The position numbers were made by a program, and so were the translations under genes. Below, piece by piece: positions 42,807 to 55,388 of a DNA stretch of 64,000 bases. Each line of letters starts with the position of its first letter. Within the stretch, counting starts at the first letter, position 1. Under the pieces are notes generated by a model. That model ran no database searches. It saw nothing but the letters and a program-made list of their open reading frames with translations, and was not told the DNA's origin. Source of the stretch: Isoetes taiwanensis (taxonomy: Eukaryota > Streptophyta > Lycopodiopsida > Isoetales > Isoetaceae); contig JAJEKV010000004.1 in the NCBI GenBank assembly GCA_021234155.1, positions 14,354,716 to 14,418,715 of the forward strand. The letters are read 5' to 3'.

Positions 42807-43732
42807 AGTTTTCAAATGTTTGCTTAATCTTAGCCTTGATTGATGGGTTTATTCGGTTCCTAAAGAGCGGGAAGGTTAAAATAGATAGGTTCCGAGGGCT
42901 CTGGTGCCAAATCCGGCGAGATTCGAGGTGGAAGTAGAAATTTAGGGTTCTTGGCTGTATTTTCTCAGAAATAGCGCGATACGATTTCGTATTTTTGCCC
43001 GTATATCCATGGAATATGCTATATTTTTTAATTTTGCAAAGCTGGACCATGGTTTTAAAAGGTCACTTGTAGAAAATTGAAGAGGTGGATCACCTTAGCA
43101 ATGGCAACCCTAATTTTCCTTGGGAATATGCTAAGTCCTTGGGCATAATGATCAAGAATATTCCATAAGGTATACATGTGGCATGGCATAATGGTAAGGA
43201 ATTGCAAAAGGATTTTGGATAGGGAAATTTGCAAAAACAAATATCATAAGAAGTGAGAAGATATAGAGGCAATGGAGGGATGTAATAGGGAAAGAGGAAT
43301 TTGGGCAAAGCAAAATAAAGTATGCAAGGGTAAACAAAAAGGAGGGTATGGGTGTGGGAAAAGTGGCTAGAAAATCTCAATGGATAGAAATAGAATATGA
43401 ATAATGAATGGATGAGAATAGCTAAGGGATGAAATCAAGCACCATGGGGTCTTCCAAACTTTTGACTTCCAATCTTCAAAAAATGTCTTCCAAACTTCAT
43501 AACCTAGAATCTTCTAGAGCATATTTTCGACTAAGCATTTTGACCTCAAATAAAGTACCTCATGTGAATTTGAACCTTGAGCACTTGTTGACCTGAAGAA
43601 TGAACATCTTTTGACCTCCACATCAATATTGAGTATCAAGAATCTTCCAAACTTTGACCTAGTCCTTTAAGATAAATCGACCTAGTTTGAATGCATAGAC
43701 CACAATTAGCATGTTGCCCTTTGGGGGCAACA
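42807..43732 (-). repeat. Right LTR of Tat-like element, second part
   Basis: Resumes the LTR after the nested insertion (matches 23756-24663) and ends GGGGGCAACA at 43732. Confidence 0.9.
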
Positions 43733-43864
43733 CACACTAAAACTGAGTAAACAACTTAAGAAGCAGTCAATAAACCAAGTAAACAGTTAAAGAAGCAACA
43801 TTAAATATTGCAGAGATCAGCAAAAGCTGTTTATGACAAATGTCTTATACTACAAAGTAGTATA

Positions 43865-44380
43865 TTATTCTAGGGATTCAGGTACAGACTCAATGTCTGC
43901 AGGGGTATTTTCATCAAGCATGATAATATTATTACCACCTTTGGGGATTGTACCCATGCATTGCCTGCCAGCAAGTACTTCTTCACTTTGCATATTGTGC
44001 CCTTTGGTTAAAGCAGGGTCAATAGTGACTCTTGGAGCCAATCTAGCTGTAAGTTTGGGTTCCAATTTGCTATATTTAGCTTTAAACATATTCTGTTTCT
44101 TGGAGCCATGGTTCTTTCCACTGTGCTTAGCATTTTCCAGCAAAAAAGAGATAGGTTTAATTGTTTTCTCAATAATATCCGCCATCCTGCTATTACCATA
44201 CATATTCTTCAGATTGGCATTAGAATCTTCAGCATACTTTAAAGTCATATTTATCATGACTTTACGAACTTCAAGATATGAAATGTACCCAATAACAGCA
44301 GGCTTCAGTTCCTTATTTAAAAGTTTTGAAATAGCCACCATCTTCATAATTGGAGTAGAAGCTTCATACACATTATCCAA
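43865..44380 (-). other. Unknown 171-codon open frame beside the Tat-like LTR
   Basis: Open frame whose first in-frame codon is TTG, not ATG, so it is probably the 3' part of a larger coding region. Basic middle (KHSGKNHGSKKQNMFKAK) and acidic C-terminus (LDENTPADIESVPESLE). I recognise no domain. Its end lies about 130 bp from the Tat-like LTR, so it may be an ORF of a related element or a host exon. Confidence 0.35.
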
Positions 44381-44429
44381 ATGGTTTATTGGGCAAAGTG
44401 AGAAAGATAGATGTATTCAATTTGAATAG

Positions 44430-47400
44430 TTCAGTGATTTTATAGACCTAGTTTTGTGAGCAACTTTGTCTTGTTTATATAGTTGAGCGAACCTATACAC
44501 TTAGCTATATTAGAACTTGTGCCTTGATCCTAGCTATATTAGAACTTGTGTCTTGATCCTATCTTAGCTTGCTTCACAACATTATTATTGCATGTCTTCG
44601 AGATGGATGCATCATTGACAACATGATTATTGCATGTCTTCGAGATGGATGCATCATTGTTGCACAACATCATTGTTCTAGACATATGGCAATCACACAT
44701 AAAAGTAAACTAATGATGGAAAATACATTAAGTGAACAAATGCATGGAACAAATACAATGGTGAATAGAACTAAAGAAATGCCATTAGGACTTAAATCCA
44801 TTCAAATACAATGGTGAATAGAACTAAAGAAATGCCATTAGGACTTAAATCCATTCAGCCAAATAAGCATATGAAGATTTGATATATTGTTTGGGGAATG
44901 AAGCATCTCACAAAGCGGTGTTAATAAATTAACAAAAATAGGTTGGAATGATGGATTCTTTCGTCTGTTGCCAAAAATAATAGCTTGGAGCGATGGAATT
45001 TTTCATGTTTTGAACACTACATAATGTTCAATGACAACATGATGCAGGGGAAAGCTCTACAGGAGTGACATAATCCACAAACACAATGATCACAGTACAT
45101 AATTCAATAAGATTCAATGCTTGATGTTAGGCAACAATTCATGTTGATGACAATTTCATCTATATTATAGACAATAGCCATATTGCTGTAACTTGTGGTA
45201 CGGGCTTTCAGAACAAATGCTATTCAAAGTACATGTCAATACAGAGGAAAAGAAGATCCATTTGATAACTTGTTATCTTTCTTCGTATTCTATTAGAGAT
45301 CCCTCAGTTCTAGTTCTAAAGAGACTCCAATCCAAACCTGATGTGCAACCTGTTCTTGACAGATTTTATGTGCAGCCAGATTGAAGAAGAAAATGCAGCT
45401 AGTGCAACGAAAGATAACTTAGAACGTTAGAACGACACTAATAACTGAGGCTTTCGGAACCTAGCCTAGATAGATGAAAGACAAAAGGATAATATGACAA
45501 TATAAAAGCAATCGAAGACAGGCAGTCTTTTGATACTATGAAAAACGAAAGATACAATAATGAGGCAGTCCTTTGATACTATGAAAAACGAAAGATATAA
45601 TAATGAGTCATTCTTGCTGGCTGCTGATGGATGGTGATCATTCAAACTTAAGTAGAAGAAGTTTTGGCTGCAATCCATTGTTGCAAGTGCATGCGCACAG
45701 GTTAATCCATTGTTGCAAACATGTAGAAGAGTCATAACAGAGTTGCAAATTATTTCTACAGCAAAACAATAGAACTGAAATTACCTATTACGATGCACTG
45801 TTATGGAAGGAGAAGTAGAAGTTGCTGGAACTTTGTAAATTGCTTCGAGCTGCAGACATATCCAACAATAAAGTAAGCACATGAATTTACTTGGATTGCA
45901 ATAGACCCACGACAACATAAATAGATTATGCTACTTTGCTCATGAAAATGTCTTGCAAAAATAAAAGCACAGAAATATATTGCTCTTTCGTATGCCAAAT
46001 GGAACTTTAAGGCACACTTGTTTCCAATTAGCAAAAGAGACTCTTAGAAATCATCGACATACTATAGCTTAATAAATGTTGAAAGTAAGATGGCGATTTA
46101 TACTCTATAGATGAAAAAACTCAATGCATTGACATGTCAGAGTGATTCAAATAAATAAAGAAACCTAACTACTTACCAGCGTTTTGATGATGAGCGCACA
46201 AATGAAGATGGCTGGCAGGTGTAAGTTGTAGTCCGAGTATGTAACAGAAATAAAAGTACTTCTGTGCTGAAGAACATAAGTCTTTCATGGATTTTACGAC
46301 TATTAATTTGTCTTTCTAGCAGGATATGTACTGCAAGATGACATCAATAGGCAGTTGGTTGGTGTGCTTGTGAGAAGAATAAAAGAATCAACCTATTTGG
46401 AGCTGGGTCAACGACCAAAGAACTTGTTCATGAAAGGTTAAAGATGGTTAGTCTACAGTTGAATGCAATTAGTGGCCTAATATATATTATTCTAGATTAG
46501 TTGTTGAAGGCACTTGGCATACAGTTGGATAATTAGTAGTATAACGTTGAAAAGTTCTACCGAAGCATTTATTTTTCATGCACATGAGCGATTGAAGCAA
46601 CAACTGGCATGGATCTGCTGTTCACGGCTGCCCATACTGCTATTTGTGGCTGAAATATGAAGCTCGAATGTACAAAGTAAGGCCAAAGCTATTCTCTACA
46701 CAAATATTGTGTATGAGAAAATTATGCACCTCTGGGCAACTGACTGGAGAAAAGAATAAATAGGGAACCAGCAACCGACTGGAGAAAAGAATAAATAGGG
46801 AAACAAAATCCCATATTTCCAGGATGGAGAAGAACACAATTATAACCAGATCAAAATCAAACACCTCTGGAATGCACTATTGCTAATTTGGCAAGTGCTT
46901 TAGAAAGAATACCTGAAGTTTCCCACTGCATAACGTAATGATAAACAATTCTCGTATGGATATAATGTAATAGGGATGGTTGGTCTGAAGCAAACCCACA
47001 GACTGGATTTCTACTACCTGCAAGAAGATATCATTGTCAAAATGTACAACATAACTCAAATATAACCAAGAGACCTTATGTTGTAGAAGAAAACATGGCA
47101 ACTTCGTAAGAAATGACATGCAAATATCGGCTCTCAGGCCCTAACGCATATGACTTGGAGATTGGTCTGCAACGCTTACGAGTCCATATTCTTGATCCGA
47201 TAGAGACAACTGTACAACTCAAACATCTAGCAACCATTACGTAAGAAATAACTTATCATCGGCAAGATCATAGTTCTTATTGCAACAACTTGCAATCTGA
47301 CAGTCTTAAAGAAAGAAAAGCAAGTAGGAAACAACGTACCTTGGGCCTGCAAATATTAATATATGTGTTTACTTGATCTGGCTCTGAGGCCCTAAAGGCC

Positions 47401-48290
47401 CTAAAGCAACGCTTATGAAGCCACTATGATTCATCAAGGAGAAAGAACTCCTGCCAACTCAAAGAAACATTAACACTCATTTAAAAAGTTCTTAACCATT
47501 CTGGTTCAAAAGCACAATCTAAGGAAGAAATTGTCATGCGGCAACGACCTTGTCATCTAATCGTTTTCAAGAGATCTTATTTTTTTTTTTGAAGAGATCT
47601 TATTGAATTAAGATCTAACAACGTACCTTGACTCACACTGACCTCCAAGTAAGGTATTTTGGTTGGTGAAGCAAGATAAGCAGACGCCAATACTCAGCAG
47701 ACATCAATGAACTTCTAGATGTTGCAAATTAAGATAAATCTAATAGTGCATCAGTGCAACACTGATTGATTGGAATGGCTGAATGCTAGAAAAGGCCATA
47801 TGTAAGAACATTCGTTCTTAACATAGAAATACGAAAACTGATTAAATTCAGTAAATGCAAAATTAGGACTCCAAATACTAATGTTCAGCCTGACATCATT
47901 TAGAAAAGCTTCAGTGGCTGAACTAAGGTTGATCACGAATCTAACTCAGTACTTACTATAGTTTTATTCATAGCATAGACTAAACTTATTTTTCTTCTAT
48001 ACCCAAGCATCATCTAGCAGCTCTCAACTCCACCAAGGACAACTATAATCATCAACATTTTATACCTTAGAACAGTGGCCTGGAAAAAAAATAAAAAACA
48101 ATAGATTTGAAAGGGCACCATGAAAATAGATGGATGACCTCCAACTGAAAAGTGTTGCTGCAAAAGGAATGATCGATTCTGTGAAGTAAGCTACAACATT
48201 TTAATACAATTTGAAAAAAACTTAGTCCACCCATAAGAGATGTCTTCCCAGGATGTATCAATCCAAAATAAAGCTCCAATAGAGGTGTTC
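44430..48290. other. AT-rich DNA with clustered short tandem duplications; possible intron sequence
   Basis: No coding block is recognised. Pairs of near-identical units are frequent: about 31 bp near 44500-44560, about 54 bp near 44580-44660, 55 bp near 44757-44860, about 49 bp near 45510-45607 and about 37 bp near 46735-46800. If the complex I exon at 48.3-48.6 kb belongs to a live gene, this whole region could be its first intron. Confidence 0.4.
44757..44860. repeat. Tandem duplication, unit about 55 bp
   Basis: The sequence acaatggtgaatagaactaa through ggacttaaatccattca occurs twice in direct succession with no visible change, so it is recent. Confidence 0.85.
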
Positions 48291-48295
48291 CCAAT

Positions 48296-48571
48296 CCCAG
48301 CAACCTCACATGCCTGAAGCACTGTCATACCTTTAGGAATCTTAACAGCATTCCCATCAACACTAACTTCAATAAGATCTTCTGGCTTTTGGATCTCATA
48401 CTTCGTTAAAGGTATTCCTGCAGTAGCAGTTTCAACGTACCTAACACCCTGGGCGTTTGTAACATGTTTGTTACTGGAACTCAGCCTAAAATTTGGACTA
48501 CATAAAACAGAGGCAGCCCTAGACCCTTTGCGCCGAAATAAACGGAACAGCTGGGCAGCTTGTTTGGCCAT
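48296..48571 (-). CDS. Complex I 75-kDa subunit (NDUFS1), first coding exon, partial
   Basis: ATG at 48571 starts a 92-residue stretch: a basic, Ser-rich presequence ([20 protein letters not shown]) typical of mitochondrial targeting, then [20 protein letters not shown] and [11 protein letters not shown]. The last part matches the start of the 2Fe-2S domain of plant NADH dehydrogenase 75-kDa subunit (EVFVDG.AVKVPKGFTVLQACE.AG). The next conserved block (IPRFCYHxRL) is not in this frame or found within the minus strand down to 44 kb. A donor GAG/GTTGCT at 48305 is possible. Upstream, an acceptor at 48596 (gctgcag) and a donor near 48774 (cag/gtatt) suggest an intron in the 5' UTR. The gene would work in respiratory electron transfer; it is partial here and could be truncated. 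Confidence 0.7.
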
Positions 48572-48639
48572 GTCGGATTTATTCCCTAAAAAGCCCTGCA
48601 GCGCCCAAACAACAATCACAGATTGAGAGACTCGTGGAT

Positions 48640-49350
48640 AGAACCTCTTCTTAGGAATGCTTAGAAAGCTGGCTTTTTCTTAGACAATTCAATTTCTCCA
48701 GCATCATCTTCTAAAACAATATTTGAGGCTAACGAAATGGAAAGAAAAATATCAGAAGGACAATTTAATAATACCTGAAAGAATTGAAGCTTCTTCTGCA
48801 GAAAACATAATCAGGGCCAAACTTCAATACCAGGATGCTTATTGACACACACAAAAGCCGAAGGAATTGCATGTACGAATTGAACTATTCTTTTGGCTTG
48901 ATCTGGTTCTTCATTTTTCACATTCTCTGGGATGGGCCGCACGACATAGTATCTCATTCTATAGCAAACACCAAAGTCATTTTTGCCAATCCAAATGCTA
49001 GAGAGGAACCCAATACCCGAAAGAAACTTGAATCCCAGGCAAACCGTCGCAGATAATCTTTCGCAAGAGGTCTCCAGCCAAAAACCTCTGGTAATATGCT
49101 CTAGTTAATCAGAGGCGCTTGAATTGGGCACATGCAGTCGACACGTGCCATGCAATCCGGCAGGAAACAAAAAAAAAAAAAAAATCAATCAAACGAAAGG
49201 TATTTTTGGCTATTTCTGATTTTTGGCTCACCAGAAACTTTTCCCGGCATAAAAAATCCCTAGACCTTAGAAAAGTGGCCTGGAAAAAAAATATAAAAAG
49301 TTTTTCATTTGTCGGAAAAACCAAATTTAAATAATAGGATAGGATAAAAT
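48640..49350. other. Upstream region of the NDUFS1-type exon
   Basis: Probably 5' UTR, promoter and intergenic DNA. A 30-base motif (ccttaga-agtggcctggaaaaaaaat) at 49264 also occurs at 48066, next to the exon's other side. No other gene. Confidence 0.4.
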
Positions 49351-49357
49351 CTCCCTA

Positions 49358-49415
49358 AGACCCCCTTTTGTTTGGGTGTATATTCATACAAGAATTTAGC
49401 GCTGGCGAAGCCAGC
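49358..49415. mobile_element. Fragment of the 19956-type MITE
   Basis: The phrase cccccttttgtttgggtgta with tattcata following matches the TIR of the MITE at 19956-20335; the rest is missing. Confidence 0.6.
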
Positions 49416-49419
49416 GCAT

Positions 49420-51420
49420 GCGTCATGGGTGCATTGCAAATGAATACAACTTAGTCATCCACCATAAAACTTTTGCATTCTATTTGGAGGACAAAGGATA
49501 ATTCGCATTCATGGGAATTATTGCCTTACATCGCTCACAACAATATAGAATAAGATCATATTCATTTTTACATTTGGCACAAATATGAGCATGCATGTTT
49601 TGATGGGTAGAGTTGTGTATACGATCTCGAGATTTCTGCATGACATGTACTGTATAAATAACTTGGCTTTCTCTTGATATTGAGGATTTTAACATCTCGA
49701 TCTTGAAAATGATCCATGTTCTATTATTAAAATTGCTTAACAAAACTTATAAATACTCTACAAAGCTTTTTTTTTTGTCGATTGCATAGGCAAGTGCCCG
49801 AGGCATTTTCAGCGGCCGAAATTTTTTTTAATGTCGAGGGCGGGGCGTTATCGCCCTTAACGTCTGGTTCGAGGATCTGCTCCGAGGCGGATCTTGATCT
49901 TAGAAGAAGGAAGCGAGGTGCCGGAAGCGAGAGGAAGCGAAAGGAAGCTTGCGGGATGTTAGTAGCGAGAAGCGGGATATTAGCGGCAGAAAGCGAGAAG
50001 CCGGATATTAGAAGCGAGAAGCCGATATTGAAGAGGGAAGGCTTACGTCTTTGTTTTCTAGAAAGATTCCTCTGTTTTCTAGAGGGATATTGAAGAGGGA
50101 AGGCTACGCTTTGTTTTGCGGATATTGAAGAGGGAAAGCTTCAAGCCGCTTTCGGATTTTAGCAAACTCTGTTTCTGCTCTGGATTTTTAGTTGTTCTTG
50201 ATATTATCCTAGGGTGCTATGAGGATTTCATGCTTAACACTCTAGGATGTTATGAGAAACAGCATAAAATGTCTGCCGGTGAAGCTGTTACTAGCAGATA
50301 ACATCACTCCAATCAACGGCTGAGATTGGATCTCAGCCTGTAAATCTGAGAACCAGGGCGTTAAGGAGGCGGAAGCTGGGAGCAAATAAATATGGACTTT
50401 TGTAAGAACTCGATTTGCTCTATCTAATGGCGGTATAACGTAACGGTTCTTGTATAAATAATTGGGAAAAAGTGAACACCCGTAAATCGGGTGTCTTGCC
50501 AACAGCAGAATAGGCAGCCTGTTAGCATTGGATTGTCAGGCATTTCCAGTCAACGCTACATGGCATTGCCATTAACTGCGGTTACAGAAGCTCGGGAGGA
50601 GGAGAACGCTTTCGGGAGGAGGGACGATAACCGACCCTGTTTCTTCAACTCAAAAGAACAAAGTGCAAAATAGTCGCACTAACATTTGGCTTAGAACCTA
50701 AGCATTACCGCTTCCATTGAATAATCCTTTATACATAATCCAGAGACTACGAATCGGGATCATACGCATGCTGCCACTGGGAAGGAACATGTCCTGTACA
50801 GACCAGAAGCCTTTCTTGGATAGGGGAGGGTGACCACTGGCTGCTCACTTAAGGGGAAAATTGTGACAGCAGCCACGTAAACATGTTGCAAGCCATGCAG
50901 CCCGCATGGCAACATGCCCAACAAGTTCACGTGCAAGGCAAACTTTATTGCATGCCAAGCTGGTAACGACAGTTCAACTTCTGATGTGCCAAAGTGGTGG
51001 GGGTAAAGGTACCACCAAGGCTGAGGTCCCAACCATATAGGCTACCAGCATGGCCCTTGAAGGCTTGCCTTGCAAAATTCCAAGGAGAGGACAATTTTTT
51101 TGGGAAATAAGGCTTAAATTATCTTTTAAGTGACATTGAGAGCTCAAACTAACATCAAAATTATATTTTAACAAGATTTATGAACACTAACAACGTTTGA
51201 ATTCAGCCAATGCCTCAAGTTAAACTTTGCATGTGAAGACACAAGCCCCTTGTTCCTGACATATGTCAAGACCTCCCCAATCTGTTCCTATGTTTCTGAC
51301 CTATGTCAAGCCATCAGCCTCGTGTTCTAGCTTTCTTGTTCATGAACTTTTTTATTCACGTATCTAACATTTAAAAAAACAAAAAAGATTAGCATACACT
51401 CCATGTCATTTGAGCACATA
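49420..51420. other. Intergenic DNA with a GA-rich repeat stretch
   Basis: At 49900-50150 short units repeat: gaagcgagaagc-type several times, then gatattgaagagggaa three times (50028, 50087, 50123). Frames over this part are repeat-driven. A second open stretch (50491-50673) has no recognisable domain. No gene is supported. Confidence 0.45.
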
Positions 51421-51435
51421 TTTACATATTCACAC

Positions 51436-51905
51436 GGGGTGTCCTTTGGTTTGGGTGCATATTCACACGGGGTGTGACTCTGGGCAACGAGAGCTGTTGG
51501 ATAGGCATATTCACCCCTTATTCCTTAATCTACACCGTACGTAAAGTTCCTCGTTTGTGGGGTATGCAAGTACAAAATTTGCTATACTGTATAACAAGAT
51601 TCGCAAAATACTATAAGATTTCAAGCAGAATACTATATAGTGTTGATTTCATACGTGCAAAATACAATTATGAGGGCTCTCGCACGCCCTACGCCACCCC
51701 CCGTGTGAATATGCACCCAAACCAAAGGGGGTTTAAGGGGGATTTTAATTTAAATGTGTTGGACCCAATGGTTGTGTTAATTAATGTCAATGGTAGTTAT
51801 GTGTTGGTTGTTAATGTCAATGGTTGTTATGTGTTGGGGGGTTTAATTTTTATATGTTGGATGTTAATGGTTTGTGTTGCAAAAAAAAAAATTTGGCCCC
51901 TTCGG
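51436..51905. mobile_element. MITE, second copy of the 19956 family
   Basis: Inverted ends ggtttgggtgcatattcaca and its reverse complement near 51700. The interior shares gagagctgttggataggcat and ccttattccttaatctacac with the first copy, in inverted orientation. The left tip is lost and replaced by a duplicated attcacacggggtgt. After the right TIR comes a short run of ttaatgtcaatggt-type repeats and the hairpin ggccccttcggggcc (51893-51907). Confidence 0.8.
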
Positions 51906-51909
51906 GGCC

Positions 51910-52545
51910 TTAAGGACATCAAGGACATCACAGCCCCCCTCCCCCCCCGGTGAGACAAAAATTTTAGAATTCAAACCCAGAAAAAACTAGAATTCATTTG
52001 AGGCTTTCATCACACAGTAGCTTTTGAATTTCATCACAATAAAACAAATAGAACATAAGTAAAAGTTACCATAAAGATAGAGCAGATTGATCCCATTATT
52101 CTGAAAGTCATAAAGTTTGCAACACCCATACACAAACATTTTTCAACTGGAATTTAACAGCAACCTTTGGCCTCCATGGATTCTTGTGGTGAGAAACCAA
52201 AGTGGGAAACTTTTCTGCTTGTTAGCACAAGGATCTAGAAGCCTCAAAATCTAAAAATGCATGGTAATTTTTTGCAGGCTTCATTCGGAATGAGCCATAA
52301 AACAATATCCAATAGCGCAATCCTCAGATTAATCACCGGTAGGATGTAAAAGCCTACCAAACCCGGCCGGAAAATTGCTGTTTTACCATAGATAACTTAA
52401 CCAAACATATCCATATCATACACTATCAAAAAGATCTCGGAGAGAGCTTTCCAACGCAATAAAAATCATCTCAAACAGAGCTCTGGATCAAAAGTTATGA
52501 TAAGAAATGTGTTGCCGGCGGGGAAACTGCACTACATGCGCCCTT
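51910..52545. other. Intergenic DNA, no gene recognised
   Basis: AT-rich. A C-run (ccccctcccccccc near 51935-51948) is the only notable motif. Confidence 0.4.
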
Positions 52546-52551
52546 CATGTG

Positions 52552-52700
52552 CCCATTATGCATCACACACACAAAAAGAGGGCTTTTGTTGTGAGCCATT
52601 GGTTGTTGACCATTATGCACCACACACACAAAAAAAGAGCTTTTGTTGTGAGCCATTGGTTGTTGACCATTATGCACCACACGCACAAAAAAAAGGGCTT
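52552..52700. repeat. Tandem repeat, unit about 59 bp, 2.7 copies
   Basis: The unit is cattatgcaccacacacaca, then aaaaagagcttttgtt and gtgagccattggttgttgac. The third copy is cut by ggtgcactctagatg, the start of a dispersed repeat. Near-identity of the copies points to recent expansion. Confidence 0.9.
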
Positions 52701-52702
52701 GG

Positions 52703-52830
52703 TGCACTCTAGATGTACGCATTAGTACATCCATTTGAATACATCACGAAATCATAGGAAAACCTTAGTGAAAAGCGTACAAAAACACAAAGAAAACCCC
52801 CTGTTATTATGCTACATATTTAGAGCTAAT
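52703..52830 (+). repeat. Dispersed repeat, copy 2
   Basis: Shares gtgcactctagatgtac, then gaaatcata-gaaaacc and ccctgttat-atgctaga/catatt with 22850-22969, and in inverted form with about 56190-56310. Confidence 0.7.
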
Positions 52831-55385
52831 ATTTTTTATATTGAAGAAACTGAAGTGAAGCCTCACCTAGTGCCACAAATTTATGATCTGAAACTCACCG
52901 TTTCAATAGTCTAAAGAGAGGTCCCTCTATTTCTCTGCATAGAGTACATGGCATGAAACATTACAAAATGAAATTATAAGATATTCGCTTTTTCGAATTT
53001 TAGAATGATATCCAAAGGTTTACTTCAGGAAAAGGAAATGTCATTTTCAGTAACAAGTAGCAGTACCTTGAAAAAAGATGTCCTTTAGTTATCCTAAAGT
53101 CAAGAGAGCAATTACATTTACAAGATTCCTCACTGGCCATGTGCATCTTGAACTTCATGATAGAGTGATCCTGGTCAATGTGAACATGTGAAAAACCTAC
53201 AAGTGCAAATACTATATATTGTATCACACGAAACTTATCCAGCATCACCAAAGATTCCCCAACTTGAAACCTTTTGAGTGGATATAATCTGCAAGAGATT
53301 TCATACCAAATGGGAATGTGCTTGGATTTGTCTGCAGGTCACCCTGTAGAACAAACGCCATTTAATTATTTCTCTTGAACAGCAGACGACCAGAAGTAAG
53401 AAAACCAAGTTGAATCACAGAATCAAGAATAGGTAAAATCTGAGGAATAATATTTACGTGAACAAACATGAAACAATTATTTCTATCTACTGATTCCACA
53501 AGGAGCAGAACATTTGAAACAGCAAATCTCTCTATCAATATGCCTACACATACACATGACATCAATACTTTAGACCCTTTTAATATGACTCCATCTACTA
53601 TCTACCATCAGCTCAGAAATTCTCCTTTTATCAAGTAATAAAGGATGAAGCAAAAACAGTTAAAGAGGAAAATGAAGCGTGATAGGAACAAGGATGTACA
53701 ATTTTCAAGGGGAACATAAGGCCAATGTAAACAGCAAAGCAGCCCTCATTATTTGGATAATGAAAAGTTCTTGGCTATTGGATTGGAAGCTGAATACCAA
53801 CAACCTCAAATTAGCATAGTGTATAAGGAAATATTTCCAAACCAAGATGCATAACCATCAAATTAGTCAGAAAAGAAAAACAAAATGTGTTAAATGCCAG
53901 AAGTAGATAGAATGATGATAATAGAAGCCCAGACTAGCATGACTCTAGTGTGTCAAACTTAGAGGCTGAATTAATGTAGAAAAGACTGAATGAAGAACAA
54001 ACAAATATGGCAGAGCATAGGAACCACCAATATTAATCCTAATGCACACAAGTAATCTTTCTGGAAAATCAGACCTAATAGCAGTTTATCTATTGCATTG
54101 CAAGCATACAAGAAAATACCTGGGAAGCAGAAAAAATACCTGTGAAGCAGAATACTATCTCAAAACAGAACTATCAATCCATGTGAAGGCCCCAGGAATC
54201 CCTCTGCCAAACATGATGCATGAACTCTAAAAACTCTGGCAGGACTTTGAAGCTCCCTCTAACAAGAAGACACGTAAGGCTGCCTTCTATGACTATGGCA
54301 GAGCCCTCGATGGACCACCACGGAGTTGCGCTTTTTCTCCATAGAGCCTTCACCGGAAACTACGAAAACCCTCCGCACATTTTGCGATCCGTGGGAAGGG
54401 GCTTGCCACATCCGCAAGTGGGTCTGCCGCCGTGGACGGCCACCCTCCCCTAGTACTTTTGGTTTTATTGTTAGAGAATTCTTAGCGTTGTGGATTAAAA
54501 GTTCTGTTCAGCTTGGTAAACTCAGGATTCAGTCTACTGTGTTAATGGGCAAGCTCGCTATGCTTGATGTCACAGGGTTTTTAGCTATAATAAAGTCTGC
54601 AGATCCTCAAAACAGAGCATAGAACATATCATTTGCAGTTACTCCTCGGATATGAATGCAAATTGCGGATGTGGCAACAAAATTGATGCAAACCGGAGGC
54701 CTTTGTGGGCAATACAAATGAGCAAACTGATATTAGCTGTGCCACCACAGCCTATGCTTTAGATTCGTCATCAGGCAAGAAAATCTTAATCCAGAGAACA
54801 AAAAATTGCCATTAATTCGCCCATTTAATATCGACAAAATTTTGGGGACTACTTTGAGGAATTTTTCTGTCAGATGATTCATTTTCTTGTGTTCAGATTC
54901 ATAATTGGGTGCGTTTTGTCTTGTTGGGTCCTTACATTACCATCAAACTGGATGATTGGGAGTTAGAATTGATCAATTCGGCAATTTAATCATGTTGGGC
55001 TTCTAGATCCGATATTGAACTCTGCAATTCTATGGTTTATAGACCAAGATTAGGGTCTCAATTCATCAATTATCGGGTTGGGTTCTTAAATCCGAGCTTG
55101 AACTCTGCTATTGAACTCGCACGAGCTAGATTTTGGATTGTTGAGGTTATTTTTGTTCTGATCATGAAGGCAAAAGAAATTACCTGAGACAAAAACGTCA
55201 TAGCTCTCTGCAGCTTGTTAAGTCCCGGGCTTGAGACTGGATAGAAAGCAGAAGGCGGGCTACCTTAGCATATCTAATCTCAGGAGTAGGCTTCACACTC
55301 TACAGCGGGCCTTGTTTTTGCCAGGTTGATGGTGATGGACTAGAATTTACAGAAACCACCGACATAGAATGCAAGGGGGATGCGT
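52831..55385. other. Intergenic DNA, no gene recognised
   Basis: Short frames only. A GC-richer patch at 54230-54460 has open frames (for example containing RKWVCRRGRPPSP) that I cannot assign. No supported gene. Confidence 0.4.
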
Positions 55386-55388
55386 GGT

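Larger units (their letters stand above)
22970..43732 (-). mobile_element. Tat-like Ty3/gypsy retrotransposon with nested chromovirus
   Basis: LTRs of about 1.7 kb lie at 22970-24663 and at 29775-30556 plus 42807-43732; the right LTR is split by a 12.2-kb insertion. Between them, on the minus strand, are a leader, a short first ORF, protease, a second-type RNase H, RT, a degenerate RNase H and integrase. No gag is recognisable. Integrase and RT sequences (KWAEAIPLRQANA; YPQGNGQAEATNK) resemble the Tat/Athila branch. The outer flanks (gatat and cacac) do not match, so no target duplication is seen; recombination between copies or a flank deletion is likely. Confidence 0.75.

Noticed and set aside
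49782-50093. 103-codon ORF with Arg/Glu/Lys repeats
   Set aside because: It reads through short GA-rich tandem repeats; coding is not supported.
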